Assembly: GCA_002702655.1 (NCBI GenBank) | Contig: PABB01000017.1 | Coordinates: 150,805 to 214,804, forward strand | Direction of reading: 5' to 3' | Length of the DNA stretch: 64,000 nucleotides | From: Planctomycetaceae bacterium | GTDB taxonomy: Bacteria; Planctomycetota; Planctomycetia; Pirellulales; Lacipirellulaceae | Shown here: piece after piece, positions 44,858-53,306 of the stretch | How the letters are laid out: each line of letters starts with the position of its first letter | Numbering within the stretch: the first letter of the stretch is position 1 | Position numbers and translations under genes: made by a program | Notes under the pieces: model-generated | What the model saw: only the letters and a program-made list of their open reading frames with translations | Told to the model about the DNA's origin: nothing | Databases searched by the model: none

Positions 44858-45214
44858 GCTGTGCTTCATTGGAACTCTTGCTCTTGTTGGGGTTCGTCAG
44901 GGTGGGCGAACACGCACAGGCAAAACGACCAGAGTCGCCGGTCGCCCGTGCAGGGAGTAAAGTGAAAATGCGGGTGAGGGGAAAGAAAAGAGGTCGGCAG
45001 CCGGGCTCCCTATTTTGCCCGGAATGACCGGAAAATCCGGTATTCGCCGCACGGCGTGATTCTGATTAAAACCTTAACGTTGTCAAGAAAATCAGTCACG
45101 AATTTTGCTGCAATTCCCCCCCAGACCGGGTGGATGAAAATGGTGTTTGCTCTCTTTGATCTATATTTCTTGCTCTCCGTCAGAAGTGTGTCAGAATGTC
45201 TCATTGTGGGACAA
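44858..45214. other. AT-richer divergent promoter region
   Basis: This 357-base non-coding stretch separates the divergent PEP-CTERM and TPR genes. It is visibly AT-richer than its surroundings and contains TATATT at 45162-45167, a possible -10 element without a clear -35. A small hairpin, ACCGGA-AAA-TCCGGT, lies at 45027-45041. Confidence 0.4.
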
Positions 45215-46573
45215 ATGGGCCATTTGCTTGGCCAGAGGGCCGTAATTGTCGCTGCTGCGGCGGCAATTGCTTGGTCGAGCGGGGCGCCGGCCTGCGCGGC
45301 GCCGGCGGCCAACACCGTCGACCGGGCAATGACAGGGGGCCAGACGGCCGCGGTCCCACGCGCCGCGATCGAAGCCATTCGCAGCGGCGACTCTGCCGCC
45401 GCCCTGGAGATCCTGAGGCGCGAGCACGACGACGAGACGAACGGCCAACCTGCACTCGTTCAGCTCGCCGACCTGCTACGCACGGAAGGTCAGTCCGAGG
45501 CCAGCCGCATGACGCTCGAGGAGGCTGTCGTGCTTCACCCGCACGACCCCGAGGCGCATCTGGCATTGGCCGATCTGGCGTGGCGCCAGCGGCGGCTCAG
45601 CGATGCGGACCTGCAGTATCGCCATGCTCGAAAGCTGATCGACGAGATGGGAGCTGAAGCACCGCGACGCACTCGACTGCTGGTGTGGGCGCTAGCCGGC
45701 CTGGGCAGCGTGGCCGAAGCGCGCGGGCAGTTGGACGCCGCTCGCCAGTCTTTCGAGGAACTCTTGACGCTCGAAGCCGCGCATCCGCAGACTCGCTTCC
45801 GTCTGGCGAGCATCGCCTTCGCGTCGCACGATCCCGATACGGCCTACGCGCACCTCAGGGAAATGCAACCGGGCCAGGCCCAACCGGCGGCTGCCGAAAT
45901 GGCGATGGCCGATCTCTACAAACGTGCTGGCGATCTAGATCGAGCGGAGCAGTGGCTGCACCGGGCGGCGGAAGCAGCCCCAGACGCTGTCGCCCCGCAG
46001 CTCGCATTGGCCCAACTGCTGCTGGACAGCCGAAACAACCTAGCCGCGGCCGCCGAGCACATCGCCGCGGCGCGCGAGTTGGAACCCGATGCCACGCAGC
46101 CGCAAATGTTCGCCGCCTTAGCGGCTTGGAGCCGCGGCGAGTTGGCTGCCGCTGAGGAAATCTTGGAACCGCTCGCGGTCCGGGCCCCCGACGACGCGGT
46201 GCTCAGCGCCTACCTCGCCTCCGTGTTGGCGGAGCGGGGCGGCGAGCAGCGCACCAAGCGGGCATTGGAGTTGGCGGCGCTCAATGCGTCCTCGCACCCC
46301 GAATCCGCCGCGGCAATGGCAGCGTACGGGTGGGCGGCATACGCAACGGGGCAGACCGCTCTCGCACGGCGTCAGCTCAACGCGGCCGTCCAGGCGGATG
46401 GCTCCGATCGCGACGCGCGGTACTATCTGGCAAAGGTCCTGTACCGTAGCGGACAAGCCAACGCGGCGCGTCAACAGCTACAGGCCGCGCTGGGCGGCGC
46501 CGGGCGGTTCGTCCATCTGGGCGAGGCGCGAACTTGGGGCCGTGAACTGGGATTGGCGACTGGGGGCGAGTAG
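45215..46573 (+). CDS. Exported TPR-repeat protein
   Basis: The 452-residue protein has a signal peptide (AVIVAAAAAIAWSSGAPACA). At least nine TPR-like helical pairs follow between about 35 and 430, for example PEAHLALADLAWRQRRLSDA, GDLDRAEQWLHRAAEAAPD and DARYYLAKVLYRSGQANAA. TPR proteins form scaffolds for other proteins. The start MGHLLGQRAV at 45215 is chosen because it begins the signal peptide; the frame is open 159 bases further upstream. It lies 58 bases before a CRTAC1 lipoprotein gene on the same strand, repeating the TPR-plus-CRTAC1 pairing seen in the operon at 34-43 kb. Confidence 0.86.
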   Translation: MGHLLGQRAVIVAAAAAIAWSSGAPACAAPAANTVDRAMTGGQTAAVPRAAIEAIRSGDSAAALEILRREHDDETNGQPALVQLADLLRTEGQSEASRMTLEEAVVLHPHDPEAHLALADLAWRQRRLSDADLQYRHARKLIDEMGAEAPRRTRLLVWALAGLGSVAEARGQLDAARQSFEELLTLEAAHPQTRFRLASIAFASHDPDTAYAHLREMQPGQAQPAAAEMAMADLYKRAGDLDRAEQWLHRAAEAAPDAVAPQLALAQLLLDSRNNLAAAAEHIAAARELEPDATQPQMFAALAAWSRGELAAAEEILEPLAVRAPDDAVLSAYLASVLAERGGEQRTKRALELAALNASSHPESAAAMAAYGWAAYATGQTALARRQLNAAVQADGSDRDARYYLAKVLYRSGQANAARQQLQAALGGAGRFVHLGEARTWGRELGLATGGE

Positions 46574-46631
46574 CCGTCCCGCAGCACATTTGCGATCAGC
46601 TCGACGAGCCGGGCGAGAGGTGGAAAGTCAG

Positions 46632-48386
46632 ATGGTAAGACAGCGTCTCGAAATCGCATGGCGATGCTGTGCGAGAACGTGCCTGCTCGGCGTTTTAGCC
46701 GCCGGTTGCAGCAGCGAACCGCCCCCCTCCGGGGGGCCCAAAGCGGACGTGGCAGTTGAGTCCGCCGAAGCGGCGCACGCTGACGACTCGGGCGGGCTTT
46801 TTCGCGACGTCACCCGCGAGGCGGGCGTGTCGCCGCCCACGGGCTCGTGGCCCGACGGGCAGTATCTGGTTCCCGAAATCACCGCGGGCGGCGTGGCCGT
46901 GTTCGATTTCAACGGCGACGGGCGGTTGGACCTGTACCAACTGAACCACTGCGCCGCGGGGTCGTTGACCGATCCCGGGCCGAACCGGCTCTTCGAGCAA
47001 CAAGAAAACGGCACATTCGCTGAGGTTCCCGGCGCCGCGGGCCTCGACGACGCTGGCTACGGGCACGGCGTCGCCGTGGGCGACATCGACAACGACGGCG
47101 ACCTGGACGTATTCGTGGCCAACTACGGCGCCAATGCGTTGTTCGTGAACGAAGGGGGCCGCTTCACGAATCGCTCCGCCGATGCTGGGATCACGGGCGA
47201 GCAGTGGAGTTCCTCCGCCGGGTTCTTCGATTACGACCGCGACGGCGATCTTGATCTGTGGGTCGCCAACTTTGCCACCTACGATCCCAACCGCAAATGT
47301 ACCGCCGGCGACGATCCGACCGATCCCGACTACTGCGGCCCGCATCTGTTCGACGGCCTCACCGACACGCTGTATCAAAACAACGGCGACGGAACATTCA
47401 CCGACGTCAGCCAAGCGGCGGGCATCACGCTCCCCGGGCGCGGGTGGGGCCTCGCCTGCGCCGATGTGACCGGCGACGGCTGGTGCGACGTGTACGTGGC
47501 CAACGACGAGGAACCCGCGCAGTTGTGGGTCAACCAACAGGACGGCACGTTTGAGGAAGAGGCTGTGTTCCGCGGCTGCGCCTACAACATGGCGGGCCGC
47601 GTGGAAGCCGGCATGGGCGTGGCCATTGGCGACGTTGACGGCGACTTGCGGATGGACCTGTTCAAGACCCACATTGGCGGCGAAACGAACACGATTTATC
47701 TGTCCGAGGGCAGCGACGAGATGTACTCCGACCAGACGGCCCAAAGCACCATGGGCGCCGTTGACCGGCCTTACACGGGTTGGGGGTGCGCGATGGTCGA
47801 CGTGAACCATGACGGGGCACTCGACATGGCCATCGCCAACGGTCGCGTCAACAAAGGGGTTCCGCAGCCCTCCTCGCCGCTGGGCCTCTTTTGGAGCCGT
47901 CTGGCGGAGCCCAATCTGCTGTTTCTGGGCGACGGCTCGGGACGTTTCGCCAACGCCAGCAGCCAAGCGGGCGCCTTTGGCAGCGAGCCCCTGTGCAGCC
48001 GCGGCATGGCGGTGGCCGACCTGGATGACGACGGCGATATGGATTTCGTCGTGCAGCACTTGAACAACGAACTGCGGGTCTATCGCAACGAGGCGCCGCC
48101 GGCGGGATCGCATTGGCTGATCGTGCGGCCCATGACGGGGGGCCGCGACGCGTACGGCGCGCGCGTGCTGGTGCGGGCAGGCGACCGGCAATGGATGCGG
48201 CTGGCGCATCCCACCTTCAGCTACCTGGCGAGCAATGATCCGCGAGCGCACTTTGGCCTGGGCGCCGCCGACGCGATCGATGAGTTGGTCGTGACCTGGC
48301 CGAGCGGGCAGCAGGAGAGCTTTTCGCCACCCGCTGTGGACGGCGTGGCCGTCGTCGTTGAGGGCCAGGGCCAAGCCGTCCCGTAG
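46632..48386 (+). CDS. CRTAC1 / ASPIC-UnbV family lipoprotein
   Basis: The 584-residue protein has a lipoprotein signal (CLLGVLAAGC, cysteine at about 26). FG-GAP/VCBS repeats follow, with calcium-type loops DFNGDGRLDLYQLN, DIDNDGDLDVFVANYG, DYDRDGDLDLWVANF and DLDDDGDMDFVVQHLNN. An ASPIC/UnbV C-terminal domain carries DAYGARVLVRAGDRQWM and IDELVVTWPSGQQESF. It is a paralogue of the 35110-36939 protein but lipid-anchored rather than helix-anchored. The start at 46632 gives the lipobox; a longer open frame precedes it. Its stop lies 8 bases from that of the convergent TPR lipoprotein gene. Confidence 0.92.
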   Translation: MVRQRLEIAWRCCARTCLLGVLAAGCSSEPPPSGGPKADVAVESAEAAHADDSGGLFRDVTREAGVSPPTGSWPDGQYLVPEITAGGVAVFDFNGDGRLDLYQLNHCAAGSLTDPGPNRLFEQQENGTFAEVPGAAGLDDAGYGHGVAVGDIDNDGDLDVFVANYGANALFVNEGGRFTNRSADAGITGEQWSSSAGFFDYDRDGDLDLWVANFATYDPNRKCTAGDDPTDPDYCGPHLFDGLTDTLYQNNGDGTFTDVSQAAGITLPGRGWGLACADVTGDGWCDVYVANDEEPAQLWVNQQDGTFEEEAVFRGCAYNMAGRVEAGMGVAIGDVDGDLRMDLFKTHIGGETNTIYLSEGSDEMYSDQTAQSTMGAVDRPYTGWGCAMVDVNHDGALDMAIANGRVNKGVPQPSSPLGLFWSRLAEPNLLFLGDGSGRFANASSQAGAFGSEPLCSRGMAVADLDDDGDMDFVVQHLNNELRVYRNEAPPAGSHWLIVRPMTGGRDAYGARVLVRAGDRQWMRLAHPTFSYLASNDPRAHFGLGAADAIDELVVTWPSGQQESFSPPAVDGVAVVVEGQGQAVP

Positions 48387-48394
48387 CGACGGAG

Positions 48395-49747
48395 CTATTG
48401 CTCGTCGGCCCGTGGTTCCTCGGGGGCGGCGGCGTACTGCGCCGCCCGCTGCTGGATCTCATCCGCCAATTCGTCCTGGCCGGTGTCCGCCGCCCAGCGC
48501 TGGGCCTTTTCGGCCGTTTCCGCGGCCTGTTGCGGCTGGCCCGCGGCGGCCTGGGCGGCGGCCAGCGTATCGAGCAATCGCGGCATCTCGTAATCGGCAA
48601 GCTCGCGGGAACGCTCGGCGAGTTGCAGGGCGGTCGCGGGGTCGCGCAGTCGTGGGTCCTCGACGGTCGCCAGCAGCCACGCCTGATTGTTCAATGCCGC
48701 GGGCCAATCTGGCCGGATGCCCAGCGCTAAGCGATTTTGCGCGATGGCCTCTTCGTCACGCCCCAACTTGGCGAGCACCAAGGCAAGCTGGTGGTGCGCG
48801 TCGGCACGATCGGGATTGATCCGCACCGCTTCGGCCAGTTGCGCCGCGGCGGCCGGATTGTTGCCGTAGGCCGCCAGTGCAACGCCCAGTTGGAAGTGGG
48901 GGGCGTATTTGTACGCGTCGCGGCGAACCGCTTCGGAGAAGTGTTTGACCGCCGCGCGGAGATCGCCTTGGCGGAAATACGCTCGTCCCAATTCATAGTC
49001 AAGATCTTGGTACTCGCGGTTGGATTTCAGCACGTGCTGGAACTGGGCAATCGCGTCGTCCCATTCGTCCTGCAGCAGGTAGACGCGCCCCAACGTGAAA
49101 TGGGCGTCCGTATAGCCCGGATGCACGCGCAGGGTGTCGACGAGGTGCTCTTCGCACTGCTCGATGCGACCCACCGCCAATAGCGCGGTGGCCAGATTGT
49201 AGTGAGCATCGGGGTGCTCGGGTTGCAGGCGGAGCGCTTCGCGGAATTGCTCGATCGCGTCTTCCACGTTGCCAATTTGAACTAGCACAGCGCCCCAGTC
49301 ATTGTGCGCGTCGGGGTTGTCCGGCTCGCGCTCGACGATCTGGCCAAAGAAGACCGATGCGTCGAGGAACCGCCGCGTGCTGACCAGCAGGCTGCCGAGC
49401 CGCCGCCGGGCGTCAATGTTGTCGGGGTCCAACTCAATGACGCGCGTGTAGTGCTGAATCGCCGCGGTCGTTTCGCCGGCCTCTTCGGCTGCTTGACCGG
49501 CCGTGAAATGCTCCTCAGCGGTGCGAGGAACGTCCACGGTTGATGTCGCCTGCTCCGTTTCGGCATCGCCAGCCGGGCCTGCGTCAGGATTCTTCTCAGT
49601 GGCGGTCGCTGGGGAGTTTGCGAGGGGTGAGTTTGCAGCGGGCGTGGTGCGGTCGCCAGCGCCAGAGGAGTCCGTGCGAGACTCGCATCCGGAAAAAAAG
49701 ACCATTGCGATGGCAAGCAACGGGAAGTTTCGGCGAAACCTGGGCAT
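48395..49747 (-). CDS. TPR-repeat lipoprotein
   Basis: The 450-residue protein begins with a lipoprotein signal (LLAIAMVFFSGC, cysteine at 21) and a low-complexity Ala/Thr/Asn/Pro linker. About nine to ten regular TPR repeats follow between about 75 and 430, such as AAIQHYTRVIELDPDNIDAR, DAIEQFREALRLQPEHPDAH and WDDAIAQFQHVLKSNREY. The regular 34-residue spacing is classical. It converges on the CRTAC1 lipoprotein gene, leaving 8 bases between stops. It probably acts as an envelope scaffold; its partner is unknown. Confidence 0.9.
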   Translation of the reverse strand: MPRFRRNFPLLAIAMVFFSGCESRTDSSGAGDRTTPAANSPLANSPATATEKNPDAGPAGDAETEQATSTVDVPRTAEEHFTAGQAAEEAGETTAAIQHYTRVIELDPDNIDARRRLGSLLVSTRRFLDASVFFGQIVEREPDNPDAHNDWGAVLVQIGNVEDAIEQFREALRLQPEHPDAHYNLATALLAVGRIEQCEEHLVDTLRVHPGYTDAHFTLGRVYLLQDEWDDAIAQFQHVLKSNREYQDLDYELGRAYFRQGDLRAAVKHFSEAVRRDAYKYAPHFQLGVALAAYGNNPAAAAQLAEAVRINPDRADAHHQLALVLAKLGRDEEAIAQNRLALGIRPDWPAALNNQAWLLATVEDPRLRDPATALQLAERSRELADYEMPRLLDTLAAAQAAAGQPQQAAETAEKAQRWAADTGQDELADEIQQRAAQYAAAPEEPRADEQ

Positions 49748-50584
49748 AAGAACCGGTGTTTATACGAGTGAGAAGGTATGCGCGGACACTTCCGAGTGAG
49801 TCCACGCTGGCGGTGATCTGGCTAGTTTGGGGCGGAGAGCGTAAACTGCTGATACCACGCGGCTTACGATTCGCTCGGGCCCTCATCCATCTCTCGCGGA
49901 GGACATCTTACGCGGAACGCGGCACGGCAGCGATGCCCCGGGACGCCTGTCACGCCGGCCCGGCGCGCACCGCATCGATGACGCGGCTCCGCCAGCCGCC
50001 TCGCCGGAAGAACTCAAACTGACGGCGATTTGGCATCGTATGACGAGGCCGATTGCGCGGCGCGAGTATGTGCGAAACGGCCCACTTCGGCGAGATTCGA
50101 TGGATCTGGGGAGGCGGACGGCCTGCTTTGTGGCGCCCGGGCAGGAGAGCCCTTGAGATGGCCAATCGAAGCTACTCGGCGGCGCCAGGCAATTTCACGG
50201 GCCGTCAGCTGTTCCAGTCGCGGCCCGTACCGCGACAGCTCGGCACGCAAATTGCAGAAAAATCCATATTATGCCGGTAACAGAACCGTGCAAGAATCTT
50301 CAAAACGGAACACCTCGCGCCGAGGCAATCGCTGGCGGCAGGCCGCGAATGAGCGCGGGGTTGAAAGGCAGCGGCAAATGGAGAACAGACGCAAACCGGC
50401 TTCTTCATCGGGCATCGCGCACAGCAAGGCGACCCCGCTGTGCGGGGGGGGCGATCCGCGGTTTGGCGTCAGCGTCGGCGGCGTCATCTCAAACTGTCCT
50501 TCTCGTGGGCCGAAAATTGTCTCATTGAAAGATGAGACCACGGCAAGCAGAATCGTAGGTGTCACCGCGGGAGAGGGCGGTTTG
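49748..50584. other. Long non-coding region before the second DUF1559 gene
   Basis: This 837-base stretch separates divergent genes. Frames stay open through it, but the translations look like noise, rich in Arg, Ser and Cys. The only structure I see is a small hairpin at 50519-50538. A non-coding RNA or decayed DNA cannot be excluded. Confidence 0.45.
50519..50538 (+). promoter_or_regulatory. Hairpin in the leader of the DUF1559 gene
   Basis: GTCTCAT (50519-50525) and ATGAGAC (50532-50538) pair perfectly around a 6-base loop, 47 bases upstream of the start codon. It may be an operator or a 5'-leader structure. Confidence 0.35.
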
Positions 50585-51586
50585 ATGACAAGGATTCATC
50601 ACTACCCCTGCGCGCCCACGCCGATGGTTCCCAGGTCCTCTTCGCAGTCCGTCTCGCGGCGAGCTTTCACGCTCGTCGAGTTGCTGGTCGTCATTGCCAT
50701 TGTCGGAATCCTGATCGCGCTCTTGCTGCCAGCGATTCAGGCTGCTCGCGAGGCAAGCCGACGCGCCTCGTGCCAAAATAATCTGCGGCAAATTGGCGTG
50801 GCGATAAATAACTACGTGAGCAGCACGGGCAAGTTCCCGCCCGGAAAAAAATGGGCCGGGCCGCGGTCCGATCCGACGGTCGAGTCGTTTGCCTGGTCCT
50901 GTTACGTGCTGGGGTACCTGGAGGAGAAGGCGCTGCAGGTGCAACTCGATCTGAAGAAGCGCATGTCCCACCCGGACAACCTTGCTGTCGCCAGCGCGAT
51001 CGTCCCAATCTATCTGTGTCCCAGTGCGTCCCGATTAGAAGAACATCGCGGCGAAGACGGACGGCTCTTCGGGCTCGGCGGTCAAATGGGCGAGGGATTC
51101 GGGTGCATCGATTACCTGGGTATCTCCGGACCGGACAAGGATAAGAGCAATCCGTTGACGGGTGAAGATTACGGCCCCCAGCGCGGAATCTTGCTGGGCA
51201 CCAAGGGGTTGCCCAACGAGGACACGCTGATCGAACCGCCCGCGGTCACGCCGGCGCACGTGACCGATGGCATGTCGCAAACCTTGATGGTGGCCGAGTG
51301 CACAGGCCGCGGCGTGGACGTGAATAAATCGGGCGAGGTCAAGTCGCTCAACGGCGCCTGGGCGTCAGGAGCCAACGTCAGCCACGTCAAAAAGGGGATC
51401 AACGAAGAGCAGCCGCCTATTGCATGGGAAGACGAGCGGCTGTTCTCCGACCACCCCCAGGGCGTCAACGGCCTGGCCTGCGACGGGTCGGTGCATTTTC
51501 TGTCCAATGATATCGACGCCAAGACGCTACGAGCGTTCTGCTCGCGCGACGGCGAAGAGTCCGTCACCGATTTCGACGGCAACTGA
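50585..51586 (+). CDS. DUF1559 pseudopilin-like protein
   Basis: The 333-residue product has the pilin-like start [20 protein letters not shown], the [13 protein letters not shown] signature and [13 protein letters not shown]. The C-terminal HX9DG motif is [17 protein letters not shown]. It is the second DUF1559 protein of the window and clearly paralogous to the one at 32498, but lacks a lipoprotein partner. The start is probably ATG at 50585; an ATG at 50624 is a shorter alternative. It lies 27 bases upstream of the VTC-domain gene on the same strand, so it may be transcribed with the VTC-DUF4956-CotH cluster. Confidence 0.93.
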   Translation: MTRIHHYPCAPTPMVPRSSSQSVSRRAFTLVELLVVIAIVGILIALLLPAIQAAREASRRASCQNNLRQIGVAINNYVSSTGKFPPGKKWAGPRSDPTVESFAWSCYVLGYLEEKALQVQLDLKKRMSHPDNLAVASAIVPIYLCPSASRLEEHRGEDGRLFGLGGQMGEGFGCIDYLGISGPDKDKSNPLTGEDYGPQRGILLGTKGLPNEDTLIEPPAVTPAHVTDGMSQTLMVAECTGRGVDVNKSGEVKSLNGAWASGANVSHVKKGINEEQPPIAWEDERLFSDHPQGVNGLACDGSVHFLSNDIDAKTLRAFCSRDGEESVTDFDGN

Positions 51587-51613
51587 TCTCTTTCGAATTC
51601 CTCATCGAGCGTC

Positions 51614-52381
51614 ATGATTCAGCAGAATTCGGAACAGAGTATTAAGAACGCGCTAAGTCGCATGACGCCGATTGATTTGGCCGGCTTGGATCGCGTTGCG
51701 CTGATGAACCGCGTTGACACGAAGTACGTGCTGAACGACGCGGAGCTTCCCGGGGTGTTGGATCGGATCTCTCCCGACTACGGCGTGCTGGAAGTTGAGG
51801 GACTGCGGTGTTCGCCCTATGCGACGCTGTACTTCGACACGCCCAACGACGATTGCTATCGCGATCACCACAACGGCAAGGGGCAGCGGTTCAAATACCG
51901 CATGCGCAGTTACCTCGCGTCCGACACGTCGTTCTTTGAAGTCAAGCGAAGAACTAACAAGGGCCGAACCGTCAAGTCGCGCGTCGTCGTGCCGGCGATC
52001 CGCTCGGCATTGGACGACCGGGTGCGCGAGTTCGCCGACTCGACCACCGGCGAACCGATCTGTCTGGAATCGGCCGTGTGGACGCAATTCTCCCGAATCA
52101 CGCTGGCGGGCTGGGACGTCAAAGAACGCGTGACGATTGACGTGGACCTGTCGTTCGAGCAGGAAGGCCGCAGCGTGGCGCTCCCGGGAGTCGCCATCGT
52201 CGAAGTGAAACAGGAACGGAACTCGCGCGAATCGCCGATTCGGCAGGCGTTGCGAGCGATTCGGGTTTCGCCCATGAGAATCAGCAAATACTGTATTGGC
52301 CGGGCGATGCTCGATCCGACGCTGAAGAGCAATCGCTTCAAGCGAAAGCTCCTCGCACTCCGCAACATTACCTGCATGTAA
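51614..52381 (+). CDS. VTC-domain polyphosphate polymerase-like protein
   Basis: The 255-residue protein matches the VTC catalytic domain, the fold that makes polyphosphate from ATP in yeast vacuoles. Visible marks are NRVDTKYVLND, ATLYFDTPNDDCYRDH, RFKYRMRSY (basic tunnel residues), FFEVKRRTNKGRTVKSR and AIVEVKQE. These arginines, lysines and acidic residues line the tunnel in the known family. It lacks any membrane segment; the DUF4956 membrane protein that follows 10 bases later may provide one. Together with CotH it forms a widespread three-gene association. Activity in bacteria is inferred. Confidence 0.9.
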   Translation: MIQQNSEQSIKNALSRMTPIDLAGLDRVALMNRVDTKYVLNDAELPGVLDRISPDYGVLEVEGLRCSPYATLYFDTPNDDCYRDHHNGKGQRFKYRMRSYLASDTSFFEVKRRTNKGRTVKSRVVVPAIRSALDDRVREFADSTTGEPICLESAVWTQFSRITLAGWDVKERVTIDVDLSFEQEGRSVALPGVAIVEVKQERNSRESPIRQALRAIRVSPMRISKYCIGRAMLDPTLKSNRFKRKLLALRNITCM

Positions 52382-52391
52382 TCGCGACTCT

Positions 52392-53048
52392 ATGGAATTA
52401 TTCGAAGTTCCGCTCTACGACGACGACGTCATCAAGATGGTCGGCCGGTTCGCCATCAACCTCATCGTGATCACGGTGTTGGTGCGGTACGTCTATTACC
52501 GACGCTCGCGTAGCAAGGACTATCTGTTCTCCTTCTACATGCTCAGCATTGTCGTGTTCTTCATCTGCTTCACGCTCAAGAAGCTGGAGTTGGAACTCGG
52601 CATGGCGATGGGCCTGTTCGCCATCTTCGGCGTGCTGCGGTATCGAACCGATGCGATGCCGGTGCGCGAGATGACATACATGTTCATTGTCATCGGCATC
52701 GCCGTGATCAACTCGTTGTCGAACGTGAAGGTCAGTTGGCTCGAGTTGGCGGTCGTGAATGCGTCGTTCACTTTTGCCCCGGCGATGCTCGAGGCATTGC
52801 CGTTTCTGCGGCAAGAACTTCGCGAAGACATTGTGTACGAGCGAATCGATCTCATTCGGCCCGAAAACCACGACCAGCTCATTGCCGATTTGCAGGAGCG
52901 AACTGGCCTGAAGCTTTCGCGGATTGAGCTAGGCCGCATCAATTTCTTGCAGGATACGGTCGTGATCTCGGCGTACTACTATCCGCACGAACAAGTCCTC
53001 GCCGAGAGCAACGGCGTGACAGTCGGGCGTCGCGTGAAGCGCACCTAG
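52392..53048 (+). CDS. DUF4956 membrane protein
   Basis: The 218-residue protein has about four hydrophobic helices in its first half (LIVITVLVRYVYY, LFSFYMLSIVVFFICFTL, MYFIVIG-like). A conserved segment GLFAIFGVLRYRTDAMPVRE follows. A soluble C-terminal domain of about 90 residues ends it. DUF4956 proteins are typically encoded next to VTC-domain genes, as here. It may anchor the polymerase or carry polyphosphate across the membrane; neither is shown by sequence. The start lies 10 bases after the VTC stop, consistent with a shared transcript. Confidence 0.9.
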   Translation: MELFEVPLYDDDVIKMVGRFAINLIVITVLVRYVYYRRSRSKDYLFSFYMLSIVVFFICFTLKKLELELGMAMGLFAIFGVLRYRTDAMPVREMTYMFIVIGIAVINSLSNVKVSWLELAVVNASFTFAPAMLEALPFLRQELREDIVYERIDLIRPENHDQLIADLQERTGLKLSRIELGRINFLQDTVVISAYYYPHEQVLAESNGVTVGRRVKRT

Positions 53049-53306
53049 TCCGCGGTTTTGCGCCCCGCACGAGCGTCAGTCGCATCGAACGCGCGAGATG
53101 TTCCGCAGGCGCTTCGGAGGTCGTTGAGACTGGTTCCGAAAAGGGGCTCAACGCGTCTGCGAATTGTTGTCGCGTGGCTCATTGGGCCTGTTCTTCGCGC
53201 TCAAATACATCGCCAAGAAGCCGTCCCGGAATTATTATGAAGGGGCAGTCTCTGCGATGGCGGTCTCATCTCGTCGCAGTCGCTTTCGAGAACAGAATAG
53301 AGCAAA

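Noticed and set aside
46695-48374. Minus-strand 559-codon open frame
   Set aside because: Antisense to the CRTAC1 lipoprotein gene; its His/Val/Gln-rich text mirrors the acidic calcium loops.
50030-50584. Longer start for the DUF1559 protein
   Set aside because: The extra 185 residues are noise-like and would place the pilin leader far from the N-terminus.
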